This document shows positions 33,313-41,807 of a DNA stretch of 64,000 nucleotides, one piece after another (the first letter of the stretch is position 1; every line of letters begins with the position of its first letter). This DNA comes from Microbacterium proteolyticum (GTDB lineage: Bacteria; Actinomycetota; Actinomycetes; Actinomycetales; Microbacteriaceae), in NCBI RefSeq assembly GCF_030818075.1, contig NZ_JAUSZZ010000001.1:558001-622000 (forward strand). The letters are read 5' to 3'. The position numbers and the translations under genes were made by a program. The notes below the pieces were generated by a model. The model did not search any database and was not told the DNA's origin. It was given only the letters and a program-made list of their open reading frames with translations.

Positions 33313-33701
33313 GTCTTCCTTTCCGCCGGTGACGGCACTGATCGCCTTCTCGCCGGCCGGTACCCGGCGCGCGCCCCATCGAAGGCGAGCCGGTTCCGGC
33401 ACCCGCGCATCCACGCACGGGCGCGAAAGCGGTGTCCGGTCAGGTGAGCTCGGACGCGACCGAGCCCACTGCGAGTTCTCACCGGCCGGACGCAACCATA
33501 CCGCGGCGCCAGGGGGACGAACCGTTCCGCACCGGCTGGCTCGCGAGGATGACGTCGCCGCGAGGGAGTTCCGCGGGCTCCCTCGCGGCGTGGGGACGCT
33601 CCCGGTCTCGTGACGTGGGATGCGGAGGTTCGTGTCGGGGCGATCTCTGCCTCCCGCTTCGAGCAAGCTGAAGGGCACCGCCCGTCCGAGCTCGGTCGCC
33701 G
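33313..33701. other. 389-bp gap with a terminator hairpin
   Basis: No ORF with credible protein sequence. The stretch contains the promoter side of the kinase gene (ribosome site only identified) and the hairpin at 33556-33590. The rest is unremarkable GC-rich DNA. Confidence 0.4.
33556..33590 (-). terminator. 13-bp stem terminator of the ArsR/SRPBCC operon
   Basis: CGCCGCGAGGGAG (33556-33568) pairs perfectly with 33578-33590 around a 9-nt loop, about 110 bp downstream of the SRPBCC stop at 33702. Confidence 0.6.
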
Positions 33702-34679
33702 TCAGACCAGCACCAAGCGCTCCATCCGCTGGAAGCTCTTCTCCATGCCCTCGATCATGCCGGTGGCGAGCACGGCGTCGCGGGTGGCGGCATCCGGGTA
33801 CTCGATCAGCAGCGTGACGAGGGTGACGCCGTCCTCCTCGTAGAACGACAGGTCGTTCGTGGTCGAGGGGTAGTCGGTGCCGGTCATGTGCTCGGTCTGC
33901 ACGATGCGGCGCGGCTCGTCGATGAGCAGCGTCTCGCCGTCGAAGCCGAAGCCCTCGCCCTCCGTGCCGGGCTCGGGCTCCCAGGCGATGCGGTAGCGGC
34001 CGCCGACCGTCGCATCCACGTCGCTCACCGTCATGCGCCAGCCGTCCGGGCCGAGCATCCACTGCCGCATGAGGTCGGGGTCGACGTGCGCGCGCCAGAC
34101 GAGCTCGCGCGGACCGTCGATGAGTCGGGTGATGCGCACGTGCTGGTCGTCGAGGATCTCGAGCTGCGTCCCCTTGCCCTGCGCGAAATCCCGCAGGCCC
34201 TGCAGCACGGCGTCGAGCTGGTTCGTCGCGAGCGTCATGCCCTCGACCATGCCCATCGCCACGACCTGCTCCAACGCGTCGGCGGAGGCGAAGTGGGTGA
34301 CGTTCGTCAGTCGCGCGCCCTCGGGGGTGGCGTCGAACGAGAAGACCATCCGCATCGACGGCATCCCCTCGATGACCTGGCCCTTCTCGTCGGCGAACGC
34401 GTCGATCACCTCGAAGCCGCGGGGCTCGTCGATCGCCGTGAATTCCCACACCCCGCCCGCGCTCTCGCCCTGCGGCGAGGTCATGGAGTAGATCGCCCGC
34501 CCGCCGACGCGGAAGTCGAACGCCTCGAAGGTGGCCGGCCATCCGGGAGGGCCCCAGAAGCGCTCGAGCTGACGCGGGTCGGTGAACACCGCCCACAGGC
34601 GCTCGGGGGCGACTGGGAAGTCGGCGACCAGGGTCATGGTGAGAGCTTCGGCGTCGCTCTCGACGGATGTGACGGGCAT
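33702..34679 (-). CDS. Protein with two SRPBCC (AHSA1-like) domains
   Basis: 325 residues from ATG 34679 with AAGGAG ribosome site. Two START/AHSA1-like domains: residues about 14-160 (VAPERLWAVFTDPRQLERFWGPPGW, THFASADALEQVVAMGMVEGM) and about 170-320 (PRELVWRAHVDPDLMRQWMLGPDGWRM, VTLLIEYPDAATRDAVLATGM). Single-domain versions next to ArsR regulators are widespread in actinobacteria; the tandem form is less common but known. They bind hydrophobic ligands; the reaction, if any, is unknown. It is 19 bp after the arsR-like gene and certainly co-transcribed. Confidence 0.85.
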   Translation of the reverse strand: MPVTSVESDAEALTMTLVADFPVAPERLWAVFTDPRQLERFWGPPGWPATFEAFDFRVGGRAIYSMTSPQGESAGGVWEFTAIDEPRGFEVIDAFADEKGQVIEGMPSMRMVFSFDATPEGARLTNVTHFASADALEQVVAMGMVEGMTLATNQLDAVLQGLRDFAQGKGTQLEILDDQHVRITRLIDGPRELVWRAHVDPDLMRQWMLGPDGWRMTVSDVDATVGGRYRIAWEPEPGTEGEGFGFDGETLLIDEPRRIVQTEHMTGTDYPSTTNDLSFYEEDGVTLVTLLIEYPDAATRDAVLATGMIEGMEKSFQRMERLVLV

Positions 34680-34698
34680 GACGGACTCCTTCGTCGGT

Positions 34699-35121
34699 TC
34701 AGTTCTCGGTGGGTGGGGTGGATGCCGGCGACCCGGGCTGGGCGGCCCGGGTCGTGCGGAGGGGGGATGCCGTGGCATCCGGTGTCTCGGCGTCCGGCTC
34801 GGCCAGGAGCGCGTCGAGACGGTCGATGCGTCCACGCCAGAGGTCTTCGTAGGAGCGCAGCAGTCGCTGTACCCGCTCGAGGGCAGCGGGGTCGGCACGC
34901 ACGAGTCGCACTCTCCCTTCCGCCCGTTTGGTGATGAGCCGCGCCTCGGCCAGCACGGCGATGTGCTTCGACACCGCCGCGAAGGACATCGCGTACGCGG
35001 CCGCCAGCTGCGTCACCGACTGCTCGGAGACGAGCGTGCGCCGCACGATGTCGCGCCGGGTGGCATCGGCCAGGGCGTGGAGGACCCGGTCGATGTCGGC
35101 ATCCGTTTGTTGTTCAACCAT
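34699..35121 (-). CDS. ArsR-family transcriptional regulator
   Basis: 140 residues from ATG 35121 (MVEQQTDADIDRVLHALADATRRDIVRR). Winged helix with SVTQLAAAYAMSFAAVSKHIAVLAEARLI, the ArsR recognition helix region. No metal-binding CXC motif is present, so it belongs to the metal-independent branch that controls SRPBCC or other small genes. The operator-like palindrome overlaps its start codon, so it probably represses its own operon. The Pro/Ala/Thr-rich tail is likely disordered. Confidence 0.9.
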   Translation of the reverse strand: MVEQQTDADIDRVLHALADATRRDIVRRTLVSEQSVTQLAAAYAMSFAAVSKHIAVLAEARLITKRAEGRVRLVRADPAALERVQRLLRSYEDLWRGRIDRLDALLAEPDAETPDATASPLRTTRAAQPGSPASTPPTEN

Positions 35122-35128
35122 TTGGTTG
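35115..35128 (-). promoter_or_regulatory. ArsR-type operator CAACCA-N2-TGGTTG over the start codon
   Basis: A perfect 6+6 bp palindrome spans the ATG at 35121, and a TAACGT -10-like box (minus strand, about 35131-35136) lies just upstream. Binding here would block both transcription start and ribosome access. The same arrangement is seen for many ArsR/SRPBCC operons. Confidence 0.6.
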
Positions 35129-35177
35129 TACGTTAGCGCGGCTGGGAGCGAACGACAAGAGGTGGATGCCGGCAGCC

Positions 35178-35849
35178 TCAACCGTCCGTGTCAAGCCAGG
35201 ACGCGATGTCGACACCGTGGTTGTCGGGCGAGGCGAGGGTCCAGAACGCCGGCGCCTGCGAGTCGTCGACGAGTCGTCCTCCGGCGGCGAGCGCGGCATC
35301 CACGCGCGCCTGCGCCTGCGCGGCGGGGACGAACACGTCGAAGTGGCTGCGTCCACGCTTCGGCTCGTCGCCGGTGACGGGGTTGAACGCCAGATCCGGC
35401 GCAGTGCGGAGGGCCTCGACGGCGTCGGTCTCGCCGACGGGCAGGTAGCCGAGTGCGGCGAGGAAGAAGGGGCGCACATCGGCTTCGGAGTGCTGGGCGA
35501 TGTAGATGCTCACCGACTGCACGGCGCCGGGGTCGGCTCGCAGGCCGAGTCGGGCCGCCGCCGCCGACACCGCTGCGGCGAAACGCGGCGCGGCCGGGGG
35601 AATCCCGCCGATGGCCCACGGCGGCACCCGCACGATGACCGCCTCCGGCCGCACATCGATGTCGGGCAGGATGCCGTGCTCCTCCGCCGCCGCGGAGATG
35701 GGGTCGACGAGGCTCGCCGCGTGCCGCAGCGACGAGGCGCGGAACACCGCCTGGGCGCCCGAGCTCACGACCCGCCAGTCGTCGACTCCGACCTCGAGAT
35801 GGAACTGCTTCGAACTGATCGTCTGCGCGTCCTGGGCCATGTCGACCAT
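35178..35849 (-). CDS. Fusion of pterin-4a-carbinolamine dehydratase-like and VOC domains
   Basis: 223 residues. Residues about 8-100 (SSKQFHLEVGVDDWRVVSSGAQAVFRASSLRHAASLVDPI, HGILPDIDVRPEAVIVRVP) match the PhhB/DCoH pattern with the HxxD-type active-site region. Residues about 110-220 (SIYIAQHSEADVRPFFLAALGYLP, GRSHFDVFVPAAQAQARVDAALAAGGRLVD, LASPDNHGVDIASW) are a VOC (glyoxalase-like) domain. The fusion is a recurrent actinobacterial arrangement, usually annotated only as VOC. ATG 35849 is chosen; ATG 35840 is possible. Neither has a strong ribosome site. Substrate unknown. Confidence 0.75.
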   Translation of the reverse strand: MVDMAQDAQTISSKQFHLEVGVDDWRVVSSGAQAVFRASSLRHAASLVDPISAAAEEHGILPDIDVRPEAVIVRVPPWAIGGIPPAAPRFAAAVSAAAARLGLRADPGAVQSVSIYIAQHSEADVRPFFLAALGYLPVGETDAVEALRTAPDLAFNPVTGDEPKRGRSHFDVFVPAAQAQARVDAALAAGGRLVDDSQAPAFWTLASPDNHGVDIASWLDTDG

Positions 35850-36162
35850 GAGAGACCACCGTCGTCCGGAGCGCAATGGCATGCGCGACCACGACGGGTC
35901 AACCCGGGCGCCCTCCTTGCTGGGCGATCCGCGCGCCCGCGTCGAAAAGGCCGCGGGCCTTGCTCTGACGCCCGCCGGGGCGGACGGCGGATGCCACCGT
36001 GTCGACATCCAGGTCGTGCCCCTGGCGGTCGGGGCGCTTCCAGGCCACGGGGCACCCGTCAAGGCGATGGGTGCGGGTGGGGCGGAGGCGAGCATCATCA
36101 GACCCCACCTCACGCGGCGCTCTTACGTGGCGGTGACACCAACCGAACGAAGGAGCCGCATC
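35850..36162. other. 313-bp divergent gap without a supported gene
   Basis: Between the leftward VOC fusion gene and the rightward monooxygenase-like gene. I see the AAGGAG ribosome site of the latter (36150-36155) but no clear promoter, repeat or ORF with credible protein sequence. Confidence 0.35.
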
Positions 36163-36471
36163 ATGGCGACACAGGTCAGCACGGCACTGCTCGTCCGTCT
36201 CGAGGCGCGACCCGGCCGAGAGGACGACGTCGTCGCCTTCTTGAACCAGGGGCTGTCGATCGTCGACGGAGAGCCAAAAACCGTGCGGTGGTTCGCTCTG
36301 CGCTTCGGGGCCACCTCGTTCGGCATCTTCGACGCCTTCCCCGACGACGACGGTCGCCAGGCGCACCTGTCGGGAGAGGTCGCGAAAGCGCTCGACGAGA
36401 ACACGGGCGTGCTCTTCGACGTGACCTCGTTCGAACAGGTCGACGTCGTGGCAGAGAAGCAACCCGCGTAG
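36163..36471 (+). CDS. Antibiotic-biosynthesis-monooxygenase (ABM) domain protein
   Basis: 102 residues, a small ferredoxin-like fold protein: STALLVRLEARPGREDDVVAFLNQGLSIVDGEPKTVRWFALRFGATSFGIFDAFPDDDGRQAHLSGEVAKAL. The family includes cofactor-free quinone-forming monooxygenases and heme-degrading enzymes, but most members have no tested activity. ATG 36163 has an AAGGAG ribosome site. The stop is 2 bp before the aldo-keto reductase start, so the two form an operon and may act on related carbonyl or quinone compounds. Confidence 0.8.
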   Translation: MATQVSTALLVRLEARPGREDDVVAFLNQGLSIVDGEPKTVRWFALRFGATSFGIFDAFPDDDGRQAHLSGEVAKALDENTGVLFDVTSFEQVDVVAEKQPA

Positions 36472-36473
36472 TC

Positions 36474-37313
36474 ATGGAGCGGCGACCGTTCGGCCCCCTC
36501 CCCACCGAGGTCTCGGCCATCGGGCAGGGCACCTGGTTCATCGACGACGGCCACCGCCCCACGGCGGTCGACGCCCTGCGGCGCGGCCTCGACCGGGGCA
36601 TGACGCACATCGACACCGCCGAGATGTACGGAGACGCCGAGATCGTCGTCGGGGAGGCCGTCGCCGGGCGCCGCGACGAGGTGTTCCTCGTGTCGAAGGT
36701 GCTGCCGAGCAACGCGTCGCGGAGGGGCGTCATCACGGCGTGCGAGCGGACGCTCTCGCGCCTGCGCACCGATCGGCTGGACAGCTACCTGCTGCACTGG
36801 CGCGGACCACACCCGCTCGACGAGACCTTCGCCGCCTTCGAGCAGCTGCGCGAACAGGGCAAGATCCGGTCGTGGGGCGTGAGCAACTTCGACGTGGCCG
36901 ACCTGGACGAAGCCTGGCGATCGGGCGGCGAGGGGCATCTGGCCTGCAACCAGGTGCTCTACAACGTCGAGGAGCGCGCCATCGAGCACGCTGTGCTGCC
37001 CTGGTGCGAAGAGCACGATGTCGCCGTCGTCGCCTACAGCCCGTTCGGCCACGGCGACTTCCCGGGACCGCGGTCGCCGGGCGGCCGTGTGCTCGCGCAG
37101 ATCGCCGCGGACCACGGCGCGACTGCGCGCCAGGTGGCGTTGCGCTTCCTGGTGCGACGGCCGTCGGTCTTCGTCATCCCCAAGGCATCCACACCGGCGC
37201 ACGCCGACGACAATGCGGGCGCGGGTGAGCTGCGACTGAGCGACGCCGAGATCGATCGCATCGACGCGGTGTTCCCGCGCGGACCGCGGCCGCGGCGGCT
37301 TCCAATGCTCTGA
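36474..37313 (+). CDS. Aldo/keto reductase
   Basis: 279 residues, full length for the family, with the catalytic tetrad Asp47, Tyr52, Lys75 and His108 (HIDTAEMYG, LVSKVLP, YLLHWRG). The substrate and NADPH side is also typical: KIRSWGVSNFDVADLDEA, CNQVLYN, VVAYSPFGHG, VIPKAS. It reduces aldehydes or ketones with NADPH in the cytoplasm. It directly follows the ABM protein gene (2 bp). Confidence 0.92.
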   Translation: MERRPFGPLPTEVSAIGQGTWFIDDGHRPTAVDALRRGLDRGMTHIDTAEMYGDAEIVVGEAVAGRRDEVFLVSKVLPSNASRRGVITACERTLSRLRTDRLDSYLLHWRGPHPLDETFAAFEQLREQGKIRSWGVSNFDVADLDEAWRSGGEGHLACNQVLYNVEERAIEHAVLPWCEEHDVAVVAYSPFGHGDFPGPRSPGGRVLAQIAADHGATARQVALRFLVRRPSVFVIPKASTPAHADDNAGAGELRLSDAEIDRIDAVFPRGPRPRRLPML

Positions 37314-37408
37314 CGCGTCCGGCGCGGCGAGGGACGCCAGCGGGTGGGGCTCCCCCGGTCTCCAGAAGAGCGTTGCTCCACGCCCGGCGACCTGGACCCA
37401 GTGGCGTT

Positions 37409-37681
37409 CTAGCCCCGCAATGCCTGCAGGAGCGCGCCCACCGGGTGATCGCTCTCGATCGGGTGGCGCAGGGGGAGGTCTTCGACGCACTCGTAGCGAT
37501 TGCGTCGCCCCTCCTTCTCGCGCTTGAGGTAGCCGGCATCCACGAGGTCGGCCAGGATGCCGTGCGCCGTTCGCTCCGTGATGCCCACGGCATCCGCGAT
37601 CTCTCGCACACGGGCGCCGGGATCGCGTGCGACGTAGATGAACACATGGGCGTGGTTGGTGAGGAACGTCCATGTCGTCAT
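37409..37681 (-). CDS. Small winged-helix regulator divergent from dabBA
   Basis: 90 residues from ATG 37681 (MTTWTFLTNHAHVFIYVARDPGARVREIADAVGITERTAHGILADLVDAGYLKREKEGRRNRYECV). One MarR/ArsR-like winged helix and almost nothing else; no sensor domain is visible. A promoter at 37688-37716 makes the transcript leaderless. The 98-bp space to dabB holds both divergent promoters, so it is the obvious regulator of the inorganic-carbon operon. Confidence 0.85.
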   Translation of the reverse strand: MTTWTFLTNHAHVFIYVARDPGARVREIADAVGITERTAHGILADLVDAGYLKREKEGRRNRYECVEDLPLRHPIESDHPVGALLQALRG

Positions 37682-37687
37682 CGACAC

Positions 37688-37716
37688 AGCATACGAACTC
37701 GCAGTACCGGAATCAA
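37688..37716 (-). promoter_or_regulatory. Promoter of the winged-helix regulator
   Basis: Minus strand TTGATT (37711-37716), 17-bp spacer, TATGCT (37688-37693), then 6 nt to the ATG at 37681. Good match and spacing; predicts a leaderless message. Confidence 0.65.
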
Positions 37717-37742
37717 AGCACCGGTTATCTGTTGCCTGTTTT

Positions 37743-37772
37743 TTGACACACGCAATTTTTTGCATGTAACGT
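37743..37772 (+). promoter_or_regulatory. Near-consensus promoter of the dab operon
   Basis: A perfect -35 TTGACA (37743-37748), 18-bp spacer and TAACGT (37767-37772); 7 nt later the ATG at 37780. The spacer contains a GCAA-TTTT-TTGC dyad (37752-37763) that could be the regulator's operator. It is the best sigma-70-type promoter in the window. Confidence 0.7.
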
Positions 37773-37779
37773 GCTGCGC

Positions 37780-39255
37780 ATGTCGCTCCTCGCCCCGCTC
37801 ACGATCGCCGCGCTGGTCGCCGCGGTCGTCGCCGCCCTCCTTCCGGATGTCGCGCGTCGGCGCACCCCGGGGTCGCTCGCCACCTGGCCCGCTGCCGTCG
37901 CCACGGTGTTCGCCACCGTGGGCCTCGCTTCGGCCCTCGCCACCGACGACGACATCGCCGGCGCCGCCCTGATGCTGCTGGTCGTCGCCCTCACCGCGGT
38001 CGTGCAGACCTACGCGAGCCGCACCCTGCGGGGCGACCCCCGTTCGCGCGGCTTCTTCGCGCTGTCGTCCCTCGCCGCCGTCGGGTCGGTCACCGCCATC
38101 GCGGCGGACGACGTGGTGCTGCTCGCCGCCGGGTGGACCGTCGGCACCGTCAGCACGATCGCCCTCGTCTCGACCGGCGGCGCCGGGCCGCAGACCCGCG
38201 TCGCGGTGTCGCGCAGCGCCGTCGCGCTGCTCGCCGGAGACGCGGCCCTCTGGGCGGCGACGGTCGTCGCGGTCGCCTTGACCGGATCGACCTCGCTCGC
38301 CGCCCTCGCCACCCTCGACCCCGGCGCGGCGGCGACCGTGAGCGTCCTCGTCGCCGGCGCAGCCGTCGCCCGCGCCGGGTCGTTCCCCCTGCACGGATGG
38401 CTCCCCGCCACCGCGGCGGCGAGCACCCCGGTGTCGGCTCTCCTGCACGCGGGTTTCGTCAATGCCGGTGCGCTCCTGCTCCTGCGTACCGCGAGCGTCC
38501 CCTCCGCCGTCGGTCCGTGGGTCGTGGCCGCCGCCGGTGCGATCACGATGATCATCGCCACCCTCGCCATGCTCACGCGACCCGACGTGAAGGGGCGTCT
38601 CGTGCACTCGACCGCGGCGCAGATGGGCTTCCTCCTGCTGGCGTGCGGCCTCGGCGCCTTCGGCGTCGCGCTGGTCCACGCGATCGGGCATGCGCTCTTC
38701 AAGGCGAGTCTGTTCCTGGGCGCCGGCTCCGCGGTCGAGCACGCGGTGAAGCTGCGCGCGAGCGCGCGATCGACGCGCTCCGCCCGGGGCGCGATCCTCG
38801 GCGCCGCCGCCGTCCTGGTCACCGGGGCCGTGACCCTGGTCGCTTCTGGAGCGGCCGACCACGGGGCGGCGGTGCTCCTGCTCTTCGCCGGGGCCACCGC
38901 GACGACCGCGGGAGCGCGCATCGGTGGGAGCGGCTCACCCGTCGGTGCACGGGCCGCCCTGCTCACGGGCCTGGTGGCGCTCACCGCCGCCTACATCGCG
39001 GTCGTCTTCCCCGCGGCCGAGGAGCTCGTGCCGGCGAAGGCCGCCGACCCCGCCCCCGCGGCCGTCGCCGCCGTCGTCTTCGTGATCGCCGCCGCCTCGG
39101 CCCTCGCCGCGCGTCAGTCCGGCCGGATCGGCGATCGCCTCTTCGCCCTCGCCTTCTCGTGGGGCCGTCCACCGCTGCCCCCCACCCCGCCCCGCATCGA
39201 CACGTCCTGGACCCCCGCACCCGTGGACGGTCCCCTCGAGTACCGGAGATTCTGA
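37780..39255 (+). CDS. dabB: DabB, proton-conducting membrane subunit of the DAB inorganic-carbon transporter
   Basis: 491 residues from ATG 37780; the in-frame GTG 37771 overlaps the -10 box and is rejected. About thirteen membrane helices of the NuoL/MrpA proton-antiporter family: HGWLPATAAASTPVSALLHAGFVNAGALLLLR, then LVHSTAAQMGFLLLACGLGAFGVALVHAIGHALFKASLFLGAGSAV. Partnership with a DUF2309 gene identifies it as DabB rather than a complex I subunit. In the model for this family DabB moves H+ (or Na+) to drive one-way CO2 hydration by DabA. Its stop overlaps the dabA start (TGATG). Confidence 0.9.
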   Translation: MSLLAPLTIAALVAAVVAALLPDVARRRTPGSLATWPAAVATVFATVGLASALATDDDIAGAALMLLVVALTAVVQTYASRTLRGDPRSRGFFALSSLAAVGSVTAIAADDVVLLAAGWTVGTVSTIALVSTGGAGPQTRVAVSRSAVALLAGDAALWAATVVAVALTGSTSLAALATLDPGAAATVSVLVAGAAVARAGSFPLHGWLPATAAASTPVSALLHAGFVNAGALLLLRTASVPSAVGPWVVAAAGAITMIIATLAMLTRPDVKGRLVHSTAAQMGFLLLACGLGAFGVALVHAIGHALFKASLFLGAGSAVEHAVKLRASARSTRSARGAILGAAAVLVTGAVTLVASGAADHGAAVLLLFAGATATTAGARIGGSGSPVGARAALLTGLVALTAAYIAVVFPAAEELVPAKAADPAPAAVAAVVFVIAAASALAARQSGRIGDRLFALAFSWGRPPLPPTPPRIDTSWTPAPVDGPLEYRRF

Positions 39256-41807
39256 TGACCGCCCTCGCCTCCTCTCCTTCGCCCGCCGTCATCCGGGGCT
39301 GGGTCGCCGCCGCCGGCCGCAGCATCTCGCCGCACTTCCCCCTCGAGACCTTCATCGCCCGCAACCCCGTCGCCGCCTACGAGTCCCTCGACTGGGACGA
39401 GGCGATCCAGCGGATCGCCCGCGAGCACGGCATCCTGCTGTCACTTCCCGAGCAGCGGTTCCGCGACCTGTACGGCCGCGGCCGGATCACCCCGTCCGAC
39501 CTGCACGCGGCCCTGCGCTTCACCGTGCCCGAGGCACGTTCGTCCCGCACCCTACGCATCGGCGGCACAGCCGCCACGGTCGAGGAGGTCCTCGGACACG
39601 ACCTGCTGGTCGCTCCCCCGATGACCGCGGCCGCGCCGGAGCCGACCCCGGCTGCGCGACTCTCGCCCCGCCTGCATGCGCGTATCGACGACCTCACCGG
39701 CCGGTGGATCGCGAGCGCGCTCGGAACCGCGCCCTGGTCCCGGACGGCGACGGGCGAGAGCATGTGGAGCGCGTGGCGGCGCCTCGCCGGGCTCGACCCG
39801 ACGCTCTCACGCCGGGTGCGCCACGGCATCCGGACCTCTCCCGTCGACCCCGCCGAGGCGATCGGCGCAGCGCTCCGGCGGTGGGAGATCGACGGGCCGG
39901 TTGCGGAGTCGTTCCTCCGCGCGCACGTGCTCGCACAGCCGGGCTGGGCGGGGCTCGTCAGACACACCACCGCCCCCGGTGTCGACCTGGTCGCGCTCGT
40001 CGCCATCCGCACGACGCTCGAGTGCCTCCTGCTGCCCTCCGACGCCGTACTGCCCAAGATTGCACCGAGCGAGAAGGCCGCCGCGGGCGACACCACCCGG
40101 GTGCAGGCCGTCGCCCGCGCCCTCGGGGTCGACCCGATCGACACCGGCGTGCGCCGTGCTCTCGCCCCCGTGCTGGCGCTTCTCGACCCCGCGGCCCGTC
40201 TCGGCGTCTGGCAGGAGGCGTTCGAACGAGGCGTCGCGCGCGATCTGGTCCCGGCGACGGTTCCCGCGGTGCGCCCGAGCGAACCCCCTCGCCGGCCGCT
40301 CGCCCAGGCCGTGTTCTGCATCGACACGCGATCCGAGAGTTTCCGGCGGCGCCTCGAGGAGCGGGGCGACATCGAGACCCTCGGTTTCGCCGGGTTCTTC
40401 GCGGCGCCCATCTCGTTCCGGCCCGCCGACGGCTCCGCCGAGGTCGCGTCGTGCCCGGTGCTGCTCACGCCCCGCGTCGCCATCACCGAGTCGTCCGTCG
40501 AACGCGACGCGATCGCCCGCTGGAAGCGGCGGCGCACGGCGAGCGTGGAGCGGGATGCCACCGTCGACGCGCTCAAGGAGTCGGCCGTCGCGCCCTACGC
40601 CTTCGCCGAGACCGCCGGGTGGCTGCTGGGAGCCGCGAGTGCGGTGAGGACTCTCGCGCCGGAGGGCTGGCGGGCGCTGGTGTCGCGGGTGCGACTTCCG
40701 AAGCCGCACACCCACGTCGACGCGAACGTCGTCTTCACGCTCGAGGAGCGAGTGCTCTACGCCGAGACGGCGCTGCGCATGATGGGTCTGACCGGCGGCT
40801 TCGCACCGATCGTCCTGCTGTGCGGGCACGGCGCCACGGTGTCGAACAACCCGTTCGCGTCCGCCCTGCAGTGCGGGGCGTGCGGCGGCCACGAGGGCGA
40901 GCCGAACGCCCGCGCGGCGGCGATGATCTTCAACGACCCCGAGACGCGTGCCGCGCTGGCGGGTCGCGGCATCCGCATCCCCGCCGACACACTCTTCGTC
41001 GCCGCGCAGATGGACACCGTCACCGACGAGGTCGCCCTGCTGGAGCCGTGGGCCATCCCGGCGACGCACGAGACCGCCGTGCTCGAGCTGACCCGACAGC
41101 TCGAGCACGCGCGAATCCAGAACACCGCCGAGCGCAGTGCCGGCCTGCCCGGGGCGGGCGGTCCGGACGACGCGCTCCGCGACACCGAACGCCGGTCGGC
41201 GGACTGGGCCGAGGCGTATGCGGAGTGGGGTCTGGCGGGCAACGCCGCGTTCATCGTCGGTCCGCGGTCGATCACCGCGGGCGTCGACCTCGGTCGCCGG
41301 GCGTTCCTGCACAGCTACGACGCCGCCGCCGACCCCGATGGGTCGGGCCTGGAGACGATCCTGACCGCGCCGATGATCGTGGCGCAGTGGATCAACGCCC
41401 AGTACACGGCCTCGACCGTCGCGCCCGACCGCTTCGGCGCCGGCCCCAAGCCCCTGCACAACGTCGTCGGCACGGTCGGCGTGCTCTCGGGATACGGCGG
41501 CGACCTGCGCCTCGGGCTGCCCTGGCAGTCGGTGGGCGTCGGACGCGCGGCCCGGCACGAGCCGATCCGTCTGCAGGTGTTCGTCCAAGCCCCCCTCGCG
41601 CGGGTCAACGACATCATCGACGCCTCCGAGTCCGTCCGCACCCTCGTGACCAACCGCTGGATCGCCCTGCGCGTTCGCGAGCACGCGAGCGCCGGCTGGA
41701 TGCGCTGGGGCCGGTACGGCTGGCAGGCCGACGACCTCGACACCACCGACCGCTCCGGCGTCACCGCCACGCACGGACACCGACCCACCACCGAGGAGAT
41801 CCACTGA
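39255..41807 (+). CDS. dabA: DabA (DUF2309), zinc carbonic-anhydrase-like subunit of the DAB transporter
   Basis: 850 residues, typical length. Zinc and catalytic residues are all present: Cys355 and Asp357 (VFCIDTRSESFRR), His525 (LLCGHGATVSNNP) and Cys540 (LQCGACGGHEG), matching the beta-carbonic-anhydrase-like Cys/Asp/His/Cys set known for DabA. HFPLETFIARNP near the N-terminus and LGLPWQSV near the C-terminus are family marks. It is peripheral to the membrane and hydrates CO2 to bicarbonate, trapping it inside the cell when coupled to DabB. Overlaps dabB and the PII-like gene by single bases, so stoichiometric synthesis is likely. Confidence 0.93.
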   Translation: MTALASSPSPAVIRGWVAAAGRSISPHFPLETFIARNPVAAYESLDWDEAIQRIAREHGILLSLPEQRFRDLYGRGRITPSDLHAALRFTVPEARSSRTLRIGGTAATVEEVLGHDLLVAPPMTAAAPEPTPAARLSPRLHARIDDLTGRWIASALGTAPWSRTATGESMWSAWRRLAGLDPTLSRRVRHGIRTSPVDPAEAIGAALRRWEIDGPVAESFLRAHVLAQPGWAGLVRHTTAPGVDLVALVAIRTTLECLLLPSDAVLPKIAPSEKAAAGDTTRVQAVARALGVDPIDTGVRRALAPVLALLDPAARLGVWQEAFERGVARDLVPATVPAVRPSEPPRRPLAQAVFCIDTRSESFRRRLEERGDIETLGFAGFFAAPISFRPADGSAEVASCPVLLTPRVAITESSVERDAIARWKRRRTASVERDATVDALKESAVAPYAFAETAGWLLGAASAVRTLAPEGWRALVSRVRLPKPHTHVDANVVFTLEERVLYAETALRMMGLTGGFAPIVLLCGHGATVSNNPFASALQCGACGGHEGEPNARAAAMIFNDPETRAALAGRGIRIPADTLFVAAQMDTVTDEVALLEPWAIPATHETAVLELTRQLEHARIQNTAERSAGLPGAGGPDDALRDTERRSADWAEAYAEWGLAGNAAFIVGPRSITAGVDLGRRAFLHSYDAAADPDGSGLETILTAPMIVAQWINAQYTASTVAPDRFGAGPKPLHNVVGTVGVLSGYGGDLRLGLPWQSVGVGRAARHEPIRLQVFVQAPLARVNDIIDASESVRTLVTNRWIALRVREHASAGWMRWGRYGWQADDLDTTDRSGVTATHGHRPTTEEIH

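Noticed and set aside
37780..39255. Complex I subunit NuoL or Mrp antiporter subunit
   Set aside because: Only one antiporter-like gene is present and it overlaps a DUF2309 gene, which identifies DabB.
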